The notes beneath the pieces are model-generated. The model was not told the origin of the DNA, did no database searches, and was given only the letters and a program-made list of their open reading frames with translations. Shown here one piece after another: positions 27,554 to 41,442 of a stretch of 64,000 bases of DNA. The DNA is taken from contig JAJEEG010000007.1 in NCBI GenBank assembly GCA_022821085.1, positions 1-64,000 on the forward strand. The letters are read 5' to 3'. Numbering within the stretch: the first letter of the stretch is position 1; each line of letters opens with the position of its first letter. Origin of the DNA: Candidatus Latescibacterota bacterium (GTDB lineage Bacteria > JAAXHH01). The position numbers were made by a program, and so were the translations under genes.

Positions 27554-28723
27554 ATGCGAGGAATATTCGTACTGCTGACCATGGCCCTGGTCATGGGATG
27601 CGCAACCGAGCCTGCGAACTTCGAGGAGCTCGTAGAGCGGTTGGACGCCACGGAGCAGGAAATCCGCGCCAAGCAGGAAGAGATCCAGACGACGATAGCG
27701 ACGTTCAACGAATCGAATCCCGACCGGCAGGTCGATGCGGAGTCGTTGACCAACATGGCGCTGAATCCTGACCACGAAGCCGTGTTGAATGAAATGCTGG
27801 CTGGCGAGGAAGACGTATCGTACCGCGGTCTCGTGCAGGAGATCATCGATACCCGGGGCGAGGTCGCGGAACTGCAGCAGCAGATGCAGGATCTTCGAGA
27901 CGATTTGCCGGCGCCCTACACGGTTGAGCGCGGCGACTCCCACATCCAGGTCGCCCTGCAATACCTCATGGAGAATCACGGCCTTTCGACAGCCGAAGCC
28001 CGTGACGTGGTCGAGCAGACCGCGCTGGTGGAGGACCTGAACGTCGGCAACCAGATCTGGCTGCTCTACACGGACGGCATCCTCGGCACGTACGTGACGC
28101 AGGGCACGGCGGACATGTCGCCGGGCCGCGCGCAGCGCATCGCCAGGGCGCGCATCAACCGCACCATCGCGACGCTGACCGACGAGCGCGACGCGGCCGA
28201 AGCCCGGGCGGCTTTCATCGCCGATTCTCTGGGCCAGGTCAAGGACATGCTCGAGGAGCGGATCGTTTTCCTGCGCAGCGAAGAAGAACGCCTCAACGGC
28301 CAGATCGCGATGCTGTCCGACGCCCGCGACGAGGCGCTGGCCCAGCGGGACATGGAGGAGCAGGCGAAGCTTGCGGCCGAGATGAAGCTGAACTCCATTT
28401 TCTACGCGGTCAATACCATGGATCACTGGAAAGACTCGATGGTCATCAAGGATCCGTTCTTCGGCGGCCCCCGCGTGGAATCCCTCTCCGGAGTGGACTT
28501 CGCCCAGTCCCAGGACCTGCGTGAAGGCACGGTACTCACGATCGAACGCTCGGCCTTCCCGTCGCTGGACAGCATCAAGAAGGTGGACGTGTTCCCGCGC
28601 ACCTTCAGGGACGGCCAGGACTACGTCGTCGCATTCCATCCCTCGGGCGACCGGGTATCCATCGAACTGCTCGTGCCGGATAACTTCGCCGGCCAGAACG
28701 TGCTTTTCGCCCTGAGAGACTAA
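27554..28723 (+). CDS. Lipoprotein with coiled coil and LysM-like domain
   Basis: Protein of 389 residues. Signal peptide 1-15 ends in the lipobox VMGC (Cys16). Residues 20-60 are helical (ELVERLDATEQEIRAKQEEI), then a LysM-like stretch starts at YTVERGDSHIQVALQYLMEN and ends VGNQIWLLYTDGILGTYV. A long coiled coil (about 195-280, rich in Glu, Ala, Arg) and a C-terminal globular part follow. Likely an envelope protein touching peptidoglycan; no specific function recognised. It sits just upstream of secDF but is separated from it by a hairpin. Confidence 0.75.
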   Translation: MRGIFVLLTMALVMGCATEPANFEELVERLDATEQEIRAKQEEIQTTIATFNESNPDRQVDAESLTNMALNPDHEAVLNEMLAGEEDVSYRGLVQEIIDTRGEVAELQQQMQDLRDDLPAPYTVERGDSHIQVALQYLMENHGLSTAEARDVVEQTALVEDLNVGNQIWLLYTDGILGTYVTQGTADMSPGRAQRIARARINRTIATLTDERDAAEARAAFIADSLGQVKDMLEERIVFLRSEEERLNGQIAMLSDARDEALAQRDMEEQAKLAAEMKLNSIFYAVNTMDHWKDSMVIKDPFFGGPRVESLSGVDFAQSQDLREGTVLTIERSAFPSLDSIKKVDVFPRTFRDGQDYVVAFHPSGDRVSIELLVPDNFAGQNVLFALRD

Positions 28724-28772
28724 CGACCAGATTCCCATCGAACAACTTGAATCATCTATACGCAACGCAGAA

Positions 28773-28812
28773 ACGAAGGCGGGGGGCAGGCAGTCAGGCA
28801 ACCCGCCTTCGT
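28773..28812 (+). terminator. Hairpin between lipoprotein gene and secDF
   Basis: Stem ACGAAGGCGGG / CCCGCCTTCGT with an 18-nt loop; followed by CTGCTTAGG, a poor T-run. Likely terminator or attenuator before secDF. Confidence 0.55.
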
Positions 28813-28832
28813 CTGCTTAGGAGCCGGGTTGC

Positions 28833-31523
28833 ATGCAGTGGAAACAGGTACGTATCGTTCTTATTCTCGTTGTAATCTTCACCGCGCTTTGGTACGTCTA
28901 TCCTTCCGTCAGAACTTCTGACTACTGGCAGTATTCTCCCTTACAGACCGCCCTTACCCCGGAACAGATCGAAGCGATCGATGCGGATCCGCTGCTGACC
29001 GAGGCGGACCGGACGCAGCTCAAGGATCTGAACCTGACCAAGGCCGAACGCGACCGGCTTCAGGACCAGTCCATCCGCCAGGGGCTCGACCTCCAGGGCG
29101 GCGTGCACATCAAGCTCGAGGTGGACAAGTCCAACCTGCCGAAAGAGGAAGCCGTAGACGTCGTGGAACGGGCCATGCAGGTCATCTCGAACCGCGTCAA
29201 CGAATTCGGCGTCACCGAACCGATCATCCAGCAGGAGGGCGAAGACCGCATCATCGTCGAGTTGCCGGGACTCAGGGACATCGACCGGGCCATGACGCTG
29301 ATCAACCAGACCGCCCAGCTGGAGTTCAGGCTGCTGCGCGAGGGCAGCGAGCTTCGTTCGGTCGTCGAGCGCATCGACGCCCTGCTGGCGGCCCGCGATA
29401 CCACGAGCGTCCCGGCGGATACGAGCGCCCTGATTCCCGAAGCGAACGTCACGGCGGAACGCAACCCCTTTCTGTCGCTGATCGACCTCTCCGACAACGA
29501 GATCATCGTACCGGCGAGCAATACCGCCCGCGTAGACGAAATCCTGGCCCAGCCCCAGGTGCAGAACTTCATTCCGGCCGGCGCGGAGATCCGGGCCGGC
29601 GTGATGCGGACGACGGCCAGCGGACAGCGCGTCAGGTCCTATTACTACATGAACGCCCAGCCGGAACTGACCGGCGCCGTACTGGCGGACGCCTTCCCGC
29701 AGACCGGGTCAGGCTCCGACATCGGCAGCATGGGCGTGGCGTCGGTCGGCTTCACGACCACGGACGACGGCGCCAGGACCTTCTCCCGCGTTACGGGGAA
29801 CAACATCGGCCGGCGCCTGGCGATCGTGCTGGACGGCCGGGTGTTCTCCGCGCCGGTCATCCAGGGACGCATCCCCAACGGCCGGGGCGAGATCACCGGC
29901 ATCAACTCGCTGGAGGAGGCCAGGGACCTCTCCATCGTGTTGCGCGCCGGCGCCCTGCCCGCGCCCATGGAGATCATCAGCAAGTACGTCGTGGGACCGT
30001 CCCTGGGCGAGGACGCCATCAACTCCGGCAAGTGGGCTTCGATCCTGGGCCTCATCGCCGTCATGATCTTCATGGCGGTGTATTACCGGACGGCCGGCTT
30101 CATCGCCAATTTCGCCCTGATCCTGAACCTCCTCTTCCTGCTGGCCGTCCTCGGCGCCTTCCAGGCGACGCTGACGCTGCCCGGCATCGCGGGGATCATA
30201 TTGACCATGGGCATGTCGGTGGACGCCAACATCCTCATCTTCGAACGGATCAAGGAAGAACTCAGGGCCGGAGGGAAGACGATCCGGCAGTCCGTGGACA
30301 GCGGCTACGGGAACGCGCTCCGCACCATCGTGGACGCCAATATCACCACCCTGATCACCGCCTTCGCCCTGTACGAATTCGGGACCGGCCCCATCAAGGG
30401 ATTCGCCGTGACGCTGGGATTCGGCATCCTGATCAGCATGTTCACGGCCATCTTCATCACGCGGTCCCTCTTCGACGCCCTCATCGACCGGTGGCAGCTC
30501 GCCCAGGTCAGCATCGGCCGGACAGACCCCTTCGGGCGCCTGTTCTTCGGATTCATGCGGTTCGGCAAAGCGGCCTTCGTCATCACCTGGTGCGTGATCG
30601 TGGTCGGCCTGGGGACCATCGTCGTACGCGGCGGGGTGAACTGGGGCGTGGATTTTCAAAGCGGGTCATTAATCGAGATGCAGTTCGATCCCCCGGTGCA
30701 GGTACAGGATATTCGCGGCGCCCTGGGTAACGTCACCATCGAGGACCAGGCCGTCGACCTGAGCCAGAGCGAGATCAAGGTGATCGGCGAGGAGGACAAT
30801 ATCCTGATCCGGGCGGCCGCCAGCGACTGGAACGAGCAGCAGATCGCATCGGCCGTGAAAACGACGCTCCGGGAACAGTTCCCCGAGAACCTCAGGGGCA
30901 CTGAAGACGACTGGCTGCGACAGGAATACAACGTCAGCCCGAAAATCGGCAAGGAACTCACGGTCGACGCCATGGGCGCCGTGGGGGCCTCCATCATCGG
31001 CATCGTCCTCTACATCACCATCCGGTTCCGGCAGGTCAACGGGTTCCGGTTCGGGATCGGGACGATCGTCGCGCTGATCCACGACGTGCTCATCGTGCTG
31101 GCCATGCTCACCCTCGTGGGCGAGGAGCTCACCATGGCGGTCGTGGCGGCCCTGCTTACCGTCGTGGGGTATTCGACGAATGACACCATCGTGGTATACG
31201 ACCGCATCAGGGAAAGCCTGGGCCGAACCCGGACGGAAGGGTTTTCGGGCGTGGTGGACCGCAGCATCAACGAATGCCTGAACCGGACCATGATGACGTC
31301 GCTCACCGTACTGCTGGTCCTGGTCTTCCTGCTGGCCGGCAGCACGTCGACCAACTGGGGATTCGCCCTGGCGCTGACCTTCGGCGTCGTCACCGGAACC
31401 TATTCCTCGATTTTCATCGCCAGTCCCATCGTGGTCTGGTGGCAGAACTGGATAGCGAAGAAGCGCGAGGAAATCCGACGCGCCCGGAAATCACCGCGGT
31501 CGAAAGTCGCCCGCGCCGGCTAG
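28833..31523 (+). CDS. secDF: Fused protein-export membrane protein SecDF
   Basis: Single chain of 896 residues that uses the proton gradient to pull exported proteins through SecYEG. The SecD half (about 1-565) has RQGLDLQGGVHIKLEV, the P1 base domain, and the membrane signature MGMSVDANILIFERIKEELR. The SecF half starts with a new first helix and GVNWGVDFQSGSLIEM, then GYSTNDTIVVYDRIRE. SecD and SecF are separate in many bacteria; here they are one gene with no internal stop. It precedes ligA by 57 nt. Confidence 0.96.
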   Translation: MQWKQVRIVLILVVIFTALWYVYPSVRTSDYWQYSPLQTALTPEQIEAIDADPLLTEADRTQLKDLNLTKAERDRLQDQSIRQGLDLQGGVHIKLEVDKSNLPKEEAVDVVERAMQVISNRVNEFGVTEPIIQQEGEDRIIVELPGLRDIDRAMTLINQTAQLEFRLLREGSELRSVVERIDALLAARDTTSVPADTSALIPEANVTAERNPFLSLIDLSDNEIIVPASNTARVDEILAQPQVQNFIPAGAEIRAGVMRTTASGQRVRSYYYMNAQPELTGAVLADAFPQTGSGSDIGSMGVASVGFTTTDDGARTFSRVTGNNIGRRLAIVLDGRVFSAPVIQGRIPNGRGEITGINSLEEARDLSIVLRAGALPAPMEIISKYVVGPSLGEDAINSGKWASILGLIAVMIFMAVYYRTAGFIANFALILNLLFLLAVLGAFQATLTLPGIAGIILTMGMSVDANILIFERIKEELRAGGKTIRQSVDSGYGNALRTIVDANITTLITAFALYEFGTGPIKGFAVTLGFGILISMFTAIFITRSLFDALIDRWQLAQVSIGRTDPFGRLFFGFMRFGKAAFVITWCVIVVGLGTIVVRGGVNWGVDFQSGSLIEMQFDPPVQVQDIRGALGNVTIEDQAVDLSQSEIKVIGEEDNILIRAAASDWNEQQIASAVKTTLREQFPENLRGTEDDWLRQEYNVSPKIGKELTVDAMGAVGASIIGIVLYITIRFRQVNGFRFGIGTIVALIHDVLIVLAMLTLVGEELTMAVVAALLTVVGYSTNDTIVVYDRIRESLGRTRTEGFSGVVDRSINECLNRTMMTSLTVLLVLVFLLAGSTSTNWGFALALTFGVVTGTYSSIFIASPIVVWWQNWIAKKREEIRRARKSPRSKVARAG

Positions 31524-31568
31524 CGCAACCCCGCGCCGATCAGCGTCGCCCCGCGCCGGTCAGCGTAA

Positions 31569-34540
<2,972 letters not shown>

Positions 34541-34588
34541 TGTGTCCGTGTACCGGACGTGAAACCATCTCGGAGAGGGCGTGACCAT

Positions 34589-35614
34589 ATGAACAAGTAC
34601 CGGGCAGGCTTCATCGGTTGCGGCGGCATCGCCACCGCCCACGCGAACGGATACCGCCACGCCGGTAACGCCGAGATCGAACTGGTCGCCGGATCGGACA
34701 TCAACCCGGAAGGGGAGAAGGCACAGCATCTCGCCCGGGAACACGGCATCCGGCTGTACGCGGACCACCGCGAAATGCTGGAGCGGGAGCAGCTCGACCT
34801 GGTGAGCGTATGCACCTGGCCCCGCGGACACTGCGAAGCCACGATCGCGGCGGCGGAAAGCGGTGCGAAGGGCATCCTGTGCGAGAAGCCCATGGCCGTC
34901 TCCCTGGACGAGGCCGACCGGATGATCGAGGCCTGCGAGCAAGCCGGCGCCGCCCTCGCCATCGGCCACGCCCACCGTTTTTCGCCCCAGGCCGTTCAGG
35001 CGCGCGCATGGGTCCAGGCCGGGGAAATCGGAGAGGTCGCCATGATCTGGGGCCACTGCACCCTGGACCTGATGAACAACGGCACGCACGTCATCGACCT
35101 GATCAGCTACCTGAACGGCGACAGCCCGCCCCGGTGGGTCATGGGCCAGATCGACCGCCGCAACCAGATCGAAGGTCGGCGCAACCATCCGGACATGCCG
35201 GCCGAAGACATGGCGATCGGGCGGGTCGGCTACGAAAACGGCGTCGTGGGCTTCGTCGAACTGGGCGAACGGGCGAGCCAGTCCTTCTCCTTCCGGATCA
35301 TCGGCTCCGACGGTGTCATTGAAGTAAACAGTCCCGACGGACCTCCGCTTAAAATGCTGTCCAGCTACCGTTCGGACGGATGGCACGTGCCACAACTGGA
35401 AGAAACTTATTCCAATGTCTGCGGCGAGCTGGAGGAACTGGTCTCCACCGTGGAAGGCCGCGCCGCCCACCGGTCCGAGGCGAAGATCGCCCGCGCGGCC
35501 CTGGAGACCATCATGGGCATCTTCGAGTCCTCCGCACGGCGTCGCGTCCTGGAATTTCCCATCGACGTCGGCGATTTCGTCCTGGAACGCATGGTCAGGG
35601 AAGGCATGGTGTAA
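34589..35614 (+). CDS. Gfo/Idh/MocA family oxidoreductase
   Basis: Protein of 341 residues. The Rossmann motif [16 protein letters not shown] opens it; [15 protein letters not shown] is the EKP motif with the catalytic Lys; the C-terminal alpha/beta domain follows ([28 protein letters not shown]). Such enzymes oxidise or reduce sugars, inositols or related polyols with NAD(P). Substrate unknown. ATG 34589 follows GGAGAGGGCGTG; an in-frame GTG at 34559 is less likely. Confidence 0.9.
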   Translation: MNKYRAGFIGCGGIATAHANGYRHAGNAEIELVAGSDINPEGEKAQHLAREHGIRLYADHREMLEREQLDLVSVCTWPRGHCEATIAAAESGAKGILCEKPMAVSLDEADRMIEACEQAGAALAIGHAHRFSPQAVQARAWVQAGEIGEVAMIWGHCTLDLMNNGTHVIDLISYLNGDSPPRWVMGQIDRRNQIEGRRNHPDMPAEDMAIGRVGYENGVVGFVELGERASQSFSFRIIGSDGVIEVNSPDGPPLKMLSSYRSDGWHVPQLEETYSNVCGELEELVSTVEGRAAHRSEAKIARAALETIMGIFESSARRRVLEFPIDVGDFVLERMVREGMV

Positions 35615-35616
35615 TT

Positions 35617-37788
35617 TTGAACGCAGCGCACGACAACGAACAGCAGGAAGAACAGCAGGCCGGACAGCAGGCCAACCGCCTGGCCCACGAAACCAGCCCC
35701 TACCTCATTCAGCACGCCCACAATCCCGTGGACTGGTATCCGTGGGGTGAAGAGGCCCTGGAGAAAGCCCGGTCGGAAGACAAGCCCGTGATGCTGTCCA
35801 TCGGCTACTCGGCGTGCCACTGGTGCCACGTCATGGCCCACGAATCCTTCGAGAACGAGGAGACGGCGGAGCTCATGAACCGGCACTTCGTCAACGTCAA
35901 GGTGGACCGGGAGGAACGGCCCGACCTGGACGAGATCTACATGAATGCCGTCACCGCCATGACGGGCAGCGGCGGCTGGCCCATGACCGTCTTCCTCACG
36001 CCCGGCCTGAAACCCTTCTACGGGGGCACCTATTTCCCTCCGGACGACCGGTACGGCCGGCCCGGGTTTCCCCGCATCCTCGAGGCGATAGCCCAGTTCT
36101 ACCGGGAACGCCGGTCCGAAGCCGAGGAACAGGGCGACAAGCTTAAAGAGCGCCTCGTCGAACTGGCCGGGTTCACCTCAAGCAACGAGACCCTGGAAAC
36201 GGGCCTGCTCGACAAGGCTTACGCCGGGATCGCCGCTTCCTATGACGCCACCAACGGCGGTTTCGGAACGCAGCCCAAGTTCCCCCCGTCCATGACGCTC
36301 TCCTTCCTGCTGCGCGAGCACCTCAGGTCCGGGCGGCAGACGGCCCTCGACATGGCTGCCCAATCCCTGGCGAAGATGGGCAACGGCGGGATCTACGACC
36401 ACCTGGGCGGCGGGTTCCACCGGTATTCCGTCGACGCGAAGTGGCTGATCCCCCACTTCGAGAAGATGCTGTACGACAACGCGCTGCTCCTGGGGACGTA
36501 CTCCGAGGCTTTCCAGGCCACGGGGGAACCCCTGTTCCGCAAGGTCGTTTCCGAAACGGCGTCGTACGTGATCGGAGAGATGCTGCAGCCCGGCGGGGGA
36601 TTCTACGCGACGCAGGACGCGGACAGCGAGGGCGAGGAAGGCCGGTTCTTCGTGTGGACGCCGGACGAGATCAAGGCGGTCCTGGGGGACGAGAAGGGCC
36701 GCCTGTTCGCCCGTTACTACGGCGTGGAGGAAGGGGGCAACTTCGAACACGGGACCAGCGTCCTGCACGTGGACGTCGGCCTGGAGCCCCTGGCCGCCCA
36801 CCTGCAGGTGGCGCCGGACGAGTTGCGGGCGATCGTGTCCGAAGGCCGCCGGACCCTCTTCGATCACCGCGAAAAACGCGTGCACCCCGGACGGGACGAG
36901 AAGATCATGACGGACTGGAACGGGCTGATGATCGGCAGCCTGGCCCGGGCGAGCCGCGTTTTCGGCGAACCGGCCTGGCTCGACGCGGCGGCGGATTCGA
37001 TGGGGTTCGTCCTGGACGCGCTGCACGAGGACGGCCGGCTCATGCATACGTTCAAGGACGGCCGCGCGCGGTTCAACGGCTACCTGGACGACTACGCTTT
37101 CACGGTTTCCGCCCTGCTCGACCTTTACGAGGCGACCTTCGACCCGGCCTGGTTCGCCCACGCCGAGGCACTCATGGAAACGACGATCGAGCGGTTCTGG
37201 GATCCGGAAGACGGAGGATTCTTCTTCACCAGCGACGACCACGAGACGCTCATCGTCCGGTCCAAGAACCCCTACGACAACGCGATTCCATCGGGCAATG
37301 CCGTGAGCGTGCAGAACCTGCTACGGCTGGCCGCGTTTACCGGCAGGAACGATTACCGGGACCGGGCCGGTCAGACCCTCTCCCTCTTCACGGACTACAT
37401 GGGCGCGGCGCCCGGGGGCTTCGGCCAGTTGCTGTGCGGACTCTCCTGGTATCTCGACAAGCCCGTCGAGATCGCCCTGGTCGGCGCCAGGGAGGATGAT
37501 ACCACGCGGGCCATGCTGGACCTGATCGACGGCACGTTCCTGCCGAACAAGGTAGTGGCCCTGTACGATCCGACCGGGGACGGCGGCCAAGTCGGCGGCC
37601 GTGCCGGGGCAGGCGGCCGTGTCGATGGCCAAGTCGGCGGCCGTGCGCCGGACCGCATCCCGCTTCTTGCCAACCGTCCACAGATCGACGGCGCGACCAC
37701 GGCCTACGTCTGCGAGCAGTTCGTGTGCCGGCAGCCCGTGACCACGGTGGATGGGCTGGCCGAACTGCTTTCAATCAATCCCCAGTAA
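35617..37788 (+). CDS. DUF255 thioredoxin-domain protein (YyaL/SSP411 family)
   Basis: Protein of about 723 residues from a TTG at 35617. The N-terminal thioredoxin-like domain has [20 protein letters not shown] and CHWC at 67-70; the rest is an (alpha/alpha)6 barrel like that of glycosidases ([52 protein letters not shown]). Function is unsettled in this widespread family. Near 37580-37650 a Gly-rich insert ([20 protein letters not shown]) is coded by imperfect tandem repeats. The open frame continues upstream into the oxidoreductase gene, but the family start is clearly here. Its end overlaps the convergent recombinase by 18 nt. Confidence 0.88.
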   Translation: MNAAHDNEQQEEQQAGQQANRLAHETSPYLIQHAHNPVDWYPWGEEALEKARSEDKPVMLSIGYSACHWCHVMAHESFENEETAELMNRHFVNVKVDREERPDLDEIYMNAVTAMTGSGGWPMTVFLTPGLKPFYGGTYFPPDDRYGRPGFPRILEAIAQFYRERRSEAEEQGDKLKERLVELAGFTSSNETLETGLLDKAYAGIAASYDATNGGFGTQPKFPPSMTLSFLLREHLRSGRQTALDMAAQSLAKMGNGGIYDHLGGGFHRYSVDAKWLIPHFEKMLYDNALLLGTYSEAFQATGEPLFRKVVSETASYVIGEMLQPGGGFYATQDADSEGEEGRFFVWTPDEIKAVLGDEKGRLFARYYGVEEGGNFEHGTSVLHVDVGLEPLAAHLQVAPDELRAIVSEGRRTLFDHREKRVHPGRDEKIMTDWNGLMIGSLARASRVFGEPAWLDAAADSMGFVLDALHEDGRLMHTFKDGRARFNGYLDDYAFTVSALLDLYEATFDPAWFAHAEALMETTIERFWDPEDGGFFFTSDDHETLIVRSKNPYDNAIPSGNAVSVQNLLRLAAFTGRNDYRDRAGQTLSLFTDYMGAAPGGFGQLLCGLSWYLDKPVEIALVGAREDDTTRAMLDLIDGTFLPNKVVALYDPTGDGGQVGGRAGAGGRVDGQVGGRAPDRIPLLANRPQIDGATTAYVCEQFVCRQPVTTVDGLAELLSINPQ

Positions 37789-38709
37789 CCGGGCGACAGC
37801 GCCCTTTCCCGCGGCTTGCTCGCGGGTGTAGTGCGCGGGCATCTGGCTGTCGGACCAGCGCCCGGCATTCTGCAATTCGACCAGGGTTGCGCCGCGCTGC
37901 GCGAGTTCCTGAGCGGTTCCGATGCGAAGGCTGTGCCCACTCACGCCCTTGATGCCGACCAGCTCCGCAGAGGCCTTGATGGCCAGCCGGGCGCCATCCA
38001 CCGTCAGCCGGGCATCGCTCATCCGGTCGCCTTTGAGCATCCGTCGAATGAGGGGCCCCTCCGTGTAGCCGGCTCTCTGCTGCAACTGCTGGATCGTTTC
38101 GACGGTCCGGGTGGTCAGAAAAAGGCTGGCGCCCTTTCCTTCCTGGTCCGTCTTGCTTCGGACCAATAGGAGTCGTCCACTCCCGTCAAACTCGGTGGTG
38201 ATGTGTTCGCAATCGATGGCGACGGCTTCTCCGATCCTCAACAAGGCATCGCTCATCACGCGAAACAGCGCGGCGTCCCTCAGTCCGGCCAGGGTGTCGG
38301 TGGCGACTGCGTTCTGTACCATGATCTTGACCGTCTCGCGAGTCAATCCCGTAACCTGGCCGCGGCCCCGGTTTCGACCTTCGCGACGGATCCCGGCCAG
38401 CGTCCGGTTCGTTAACGGCCCCACGCTCGACGGGCGTCGATCCAGCTTCTCCCAGAAACGGACGGCCTGCACCACTACTGTTACGGTAGCGGGTGCCAGT
38501 CCCCTGGTATACAGGTGTGCGAGGTAGCCCGCAAGCGTAGTGTCGGTCAACGGCTGCCCATCCAGGTGCTGGAACAACTTGCGCAATGCATCGCCATACG
38601 CCTTTGCCGTGTTCGGCGCGATGCTGGCTTCCAGTAATCGCGCGACATCGACGGACGTTCCATTGGTCCTGTGGTCGAGGGTATGCTGTAAGGAAATGTT
38701 ACGCTGCAT
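37771..38709 (-). CDS. Tyrosine recombinase / integrase
   Basis: Protein of 312 residues. Catalytic set complete: Arg158 (LLRIGEA), Lys186 (RSKTD), His259 and Arg262 (GHSLRIG), Trp285 (GRW) and Tyr294 (HYTRE). An N-terminal SAM-like core-binding domain ([17 protein letters not shown]) precedes. ATG 38709 is chosen because GGAG stands 8-11 nt before it. The protein resembles chromosomal or integron-type XerC/D relatives more than long phage integrases. It overlaps the end of the DUF255 gene and marks the left border of the unusual region. Confidence 0.92.
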   Translation of the reverse strand: MQRNISLQHTLDHRTNGTSVDVARLLEASIAPNTAKAYGDALRKLFQHLDGQPLTDTTLAGYLAHLYTRGLAPATVTVVVQAVRFWEKLDRRPSSVGPLTNRTLAGIRREGRNRGRGQVTGLTRETVKIMVQNAVATDTLAGLRDAALFRVMSDALLRIGEAVAIDCEHITTEFDGSGRLLLVRSKTDQEGKGASLFLTTRTVETIQQLQQRAGYTEGPLIRRMLKGDRMSDARLTVDGARLAIKASAELVGIKGVSGHSLRIGTAQELAQRGATLVELQNAGRWSDSQMPAHYTREQAAGKGAVARLLGID

Positions 38710-39484
38710 CGTACTATCTCCACACAAGAGGTCCGACACGCTCTCACGGGGTAGAGATCGCTGTTACCCTTTATTCGGACGAGACAGGTAGGAAACCAGC
38801 TACTATCTCCTGCCGTTATCTGAAATGTTTGTTTTTGTGATATAAATGGAGTGGTTCAACAAATACCGGATGGCTGGGTTTGTAGGATCAGTCCCGCGGT
38901 GCCGACGGGCAAGGACGGCTTTACCCGGGAACGGATTCGAAAGAGGGCAGTGCTTAAATACCGGGAACGTAAGCCATTTAAGCCGGTCCCCAATTCGCCG
39001 GTCTCCATCTTGCCGTTTCGTGGTCTTTTCATTGGTAAGGTACGCTTGGTTCGGGAGCCGGTCAACTACTAAGTGATCATTTATGTTTTTTATGTGATTT
39101 TACTCCGTATATATATGATTAGATTGAGCTATAAGTCAAGAAAAAACTTCTTTTTTTATCATTTTCTGTGAGTTCCCTACCTGATCCGGACCCCGTTAAA
39201 ACCTGGCAATGCGCCACATATTGTCGGTCCTGCATCATCATTTTCCCATTCCTGACTTACCCTATCCTGCCCTGATGTAACCGGTCCTGGCTGACGTACT
39301 CGATCCTGCCTGACGTACTCGTCCCACCTTGCGACCAGATCCTTCCTGTGTATCCGGTACAGACCACAAATACCCTTCTGTACCCGAAATATTCGATCAT
39401 ACACCATCACAAAACAGTGCGCGGGATCCAAATGCAAGCGAAAAATCAGACGGGGAGCCAGCCGCCTTCTGACGCTCGGTCTAT
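38710..39484. other. Gene-free, locally AT-rich interval after the integrase start
   Basis: About 775 bp without a convincing gene. It holds the integrase promoter side, with GGAGATAGTA occurring twice on the - strand, then an AT-rich stretch (39071-39170, with TATATATATG and AAAAAACTTCTTTTTTTATC). The last 240 bp contain the 20-nt repeat array at 39249. Short open frames around 38846-39076 have no recognisable features. Confidence 0.5.
39249..39351 (+). repeat. Degenerate 20-nt repeat array upstream of copy 2
   Basis: Five or six units such as TCCTGGCTGACGTACTCGA and TCCTGCCTGACGTACTCGT in tandem, decaying toward both ends. Unit length is not a multiple of three and there are no unique spacers, so it is neither coding nor CRISPR. 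Confidence 0.6.
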
Positions 39485-39669
39485 TCATATTTAACTGAAA
39501 AAGTGCCCGATACGGTCTGAAATTCGACCAGTCTTGAACTCTGATTTGCAGTCTTGAGCCAAGTAATCTAAGTCAACCGACCTTAATTCGCGGGAAAGGA
39601 GGCGATATAGGCAAGTCTCGTGTTTTCGTCATTCCTTTAAGTAAGTGTTTCCATAAACGGGAGAACACA
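39485..39669 (+). promoter_or_regulatory. Conserved 5' leader of lipoprotein copy 2
   Basis: Same leader as copy 1: TCATATTTAACTGAAAAAGT, a GGGAAAGGAGGCGATATAGG block, TTTTCGTCATTCCTTT and the CGGGAGAACACA ribosome-binding site. A few extra bases follow the TCCTTT. Confidence 0.6.
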
Positions 39670-41070
39670 ATGCATTACCTCATAATTGCTGTATTGGCCT
39701 TCGCGCTTTCCGTGTTGGGATGCGAGGGCAAAACAGGCCCCGCAGGTCCGACTGGTCCGTCCGGCGCCGCAGGCCCGGCAGGTCCGGCTGGCCCGCAGGG
39801 TTCGACTGGCCCGGCAGGTCCAGCTGGTCCCCAGGGTCCGGCTGGTGCTGACGGTGCCGATGGTGCACCCGGTCCGCAGGGTGAGCCCGGTCCGGCAGGT
39901 CCGCAAGGCGAGAAGGGTGAACCGGGTGAGGATGGTGCACCTGGCACCGGAGTCGATCCAGGTACTGTCCAAGGGATCGTTAACGAAGTCGTCGCTGGCG
40001 GCATCCTGGCTGACGTGCACCACATCCTCTTGCTGAAGGACGGTGAAACAGACCCTGAAAAAGGCACTGTTATACCTGTTGCTGGTGAAGATGAGATCCA
40101 AGGCGTGAACGTTGGCCTGCTTGCAGGTAGTTCAACAACCTTTGCGGCCAAGGTCGCGAGCGTCAGCAAACAGCCGATTCCCTCTACGTTTACGTGGTCA
40201 TCCGACGATGAGACGACAGCCTCGGTGGATAACGGTACGATTACGGGTAATAGAAAAGGAGAGGCGACGGTAACCATGTCCGTCGATGGCCGTGGGATAG
40301 AAGTGGCATTCAATGTTACCGTACACGATGTCGTCAAGGGTATCGTAGCTTCGACTGGCGAGGATACCAGGCTTGCAGTGGGCGATGATATAACAGTCAA
40401 TGCCGTCGCCTACGACAAAGCCCAGGACGATATGCCGGGCGTCGATGGGGTCGTTGTTCCTGATGTAACCTTCACCTGGATGAGTTCCAATGTAGCCGTT
40501 GCAACAGTGGATGAAGACGGTGTGGTGACCGGTGTTGGTGCCGGAAGTGCTGAAATCACGGCACATGTAGGCGACGTCGCGAGCAACAAGATCGAAGTCA
40601 CCGTATTCTCGATTCAGGGTATCGAACGCAGGCTGATACCGACTCTCCCCATTGCGGCGACGTATTTGGCTGTTGATGATTCGACTGCGGTTGATCCAAC
40701 CGCTGACCCGGTGGTCTATCAGCCGGTATCCGCTATTACGATGGTGCCGACCAGTTTTAACATTACGGTGAATATCCAGGAGAAAGACCAGAATGGAGAC
40801 TGGGCGAACCTCGATTCCGGTGCTACAGGTTCGACGGTTACATTCATGAGTTTGGACACGGAGGTGATTGCATTCACCGGCGGTAGTTTTACTACAGCTA
40901 GCACTACTGCGGGTCCTGCGCACAGCGTATCAATAGGATCGGATCCTGCTGCTGGCCACGCTGTAGTAGGTCGGGGCACCGCCAGAGTGGAGATCTCTTC
41001 CAAGTATGCCCCCACGATTTATATCGAGGTGGACATAACACTTCCTGCAAACTCCAAGGCGGGCAGTTGA
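39670..41070 (+). CDS. Collagen-like lipoprotein with Ig-like domains, copy 2
   Basis: Protein of 466 residues. Signal peptide and lipobox (Cys18) are identical to copy 1, as is the first part of the Gly-X-Y stalk, which here ends [13 protein letters not shown]. Ig-like repeats include [20 protein letters not shown] and [20 protein letters not shown]. It is nearly identical to copy 3 up to about residue 355 (SAITMVP), then differs strongly over some 90 residues before rejoining at [19 protein letters not shown]. First of five copies in the cluster. Confidence 0.85.
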   Translation: MHYLIIAVLAFALSVLGCEGKTGPAGPTGPSGAAGPAGPAGPQGSTGPAGPAGPQGPAGADGADGAPGPQGEPGPAGPQGEKGEPGEDGAPGTGVDPGTVQGIVNEVVAGGILADVHHILLLKDGETDPEKGTVIPVAGEDEIQGVNVGLLAGSSTTFAAKVASVSKQPIPSTFTWSSDDETTASVDNGTITGNRKGEATVTMSVDGRGIEVAFNVTVHDVVKGIVASTGEDTRLAVGDDITVNAVAYDKAQDDMPGVDGVVVPDVTFTWMSSNVAVATVDEDGVVTGVGAGSAEITAHVGDVASNKIEVTVFSIQGIERRLIPTLPIAATYLAVDDSTAVDPTADPVVYQPVSAITMVPTSFNITVNIQEKDQNGDWANLDSGATGSTVTFMSLDTEVIAFTGGSFTTASTTAGPAHSVSIGSDPAAGHAVVGRGTARVEISSKYAPTIYIEVDITLPANSKAGS

Positions 41071-41342
41071 CATCGGGATAATCCGGGTCCCGTAGACAGG
41101 GCGCTGACAGAGTCCTGTGGCTTTGATGGGGTGCCTTCCCGGGCATCCCATCGGACCAAGTTCCGAGTGACCCCCGGAAGTTATCCCGACAGGGCAAGCA
41201 ACACATCAGCATCCGCCCTGCATTTGTCTCGGTCATTTCGTTACAACTTCCCGTTCGCCCTGAGTAGGAGCCACAGGCCACTGAAAAGGGCGATCGGTTC
41301 CGAAAACAGGAAAAGCCCCACTGCAGTTAACGGGGCTTTTCT
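41071..41342 (+). ncRNA. Candidate structured 3' RNA element, copy 2
   Basis: Same architecture as the element after copy 1. The variable hairpin is here GATGGGGTGCC..GGGCATCCCATC, a different sequence with pairing kept. The inner arm of the third domain is GCC-ACA-GGC instead of GC-TTCG-GC, again with pairing kept. Confidence 0.6.
41311..41342 (+). terminator. Terminator of lipoprotein copy 2
   Basis: AAAAGCCCC / GGGGCTTTT with a 12-nt loop that can extend the stem; followed by CTG. It lies about 100 nt before copy 3. Confidence 0.8.
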
Positions 41343-41442
41343 GTATCCAGTGATACAGGTGAGAGCTCCACTATATCGCTCTCACTGGTTCTCGGCGGTA
41401 TCCGACACCTTTTAGAAGTGTTTCCATAAACGGGAGAACACA

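Noticed and set aside
35380-35616. N-terminal extension of the DUF255 protein starting at 35380
   Set aside because: It would overlap the whole end of the oxidoreductase gene, is Arg/Gly-rich and is not found in the family; the TTG at 35617 gives the normal start.
38846-39076. Small gene of 73-76 codons after the integrase region
   Set aside because: Overlapping frames of equal length, no ribosome-binding site and no protein features.
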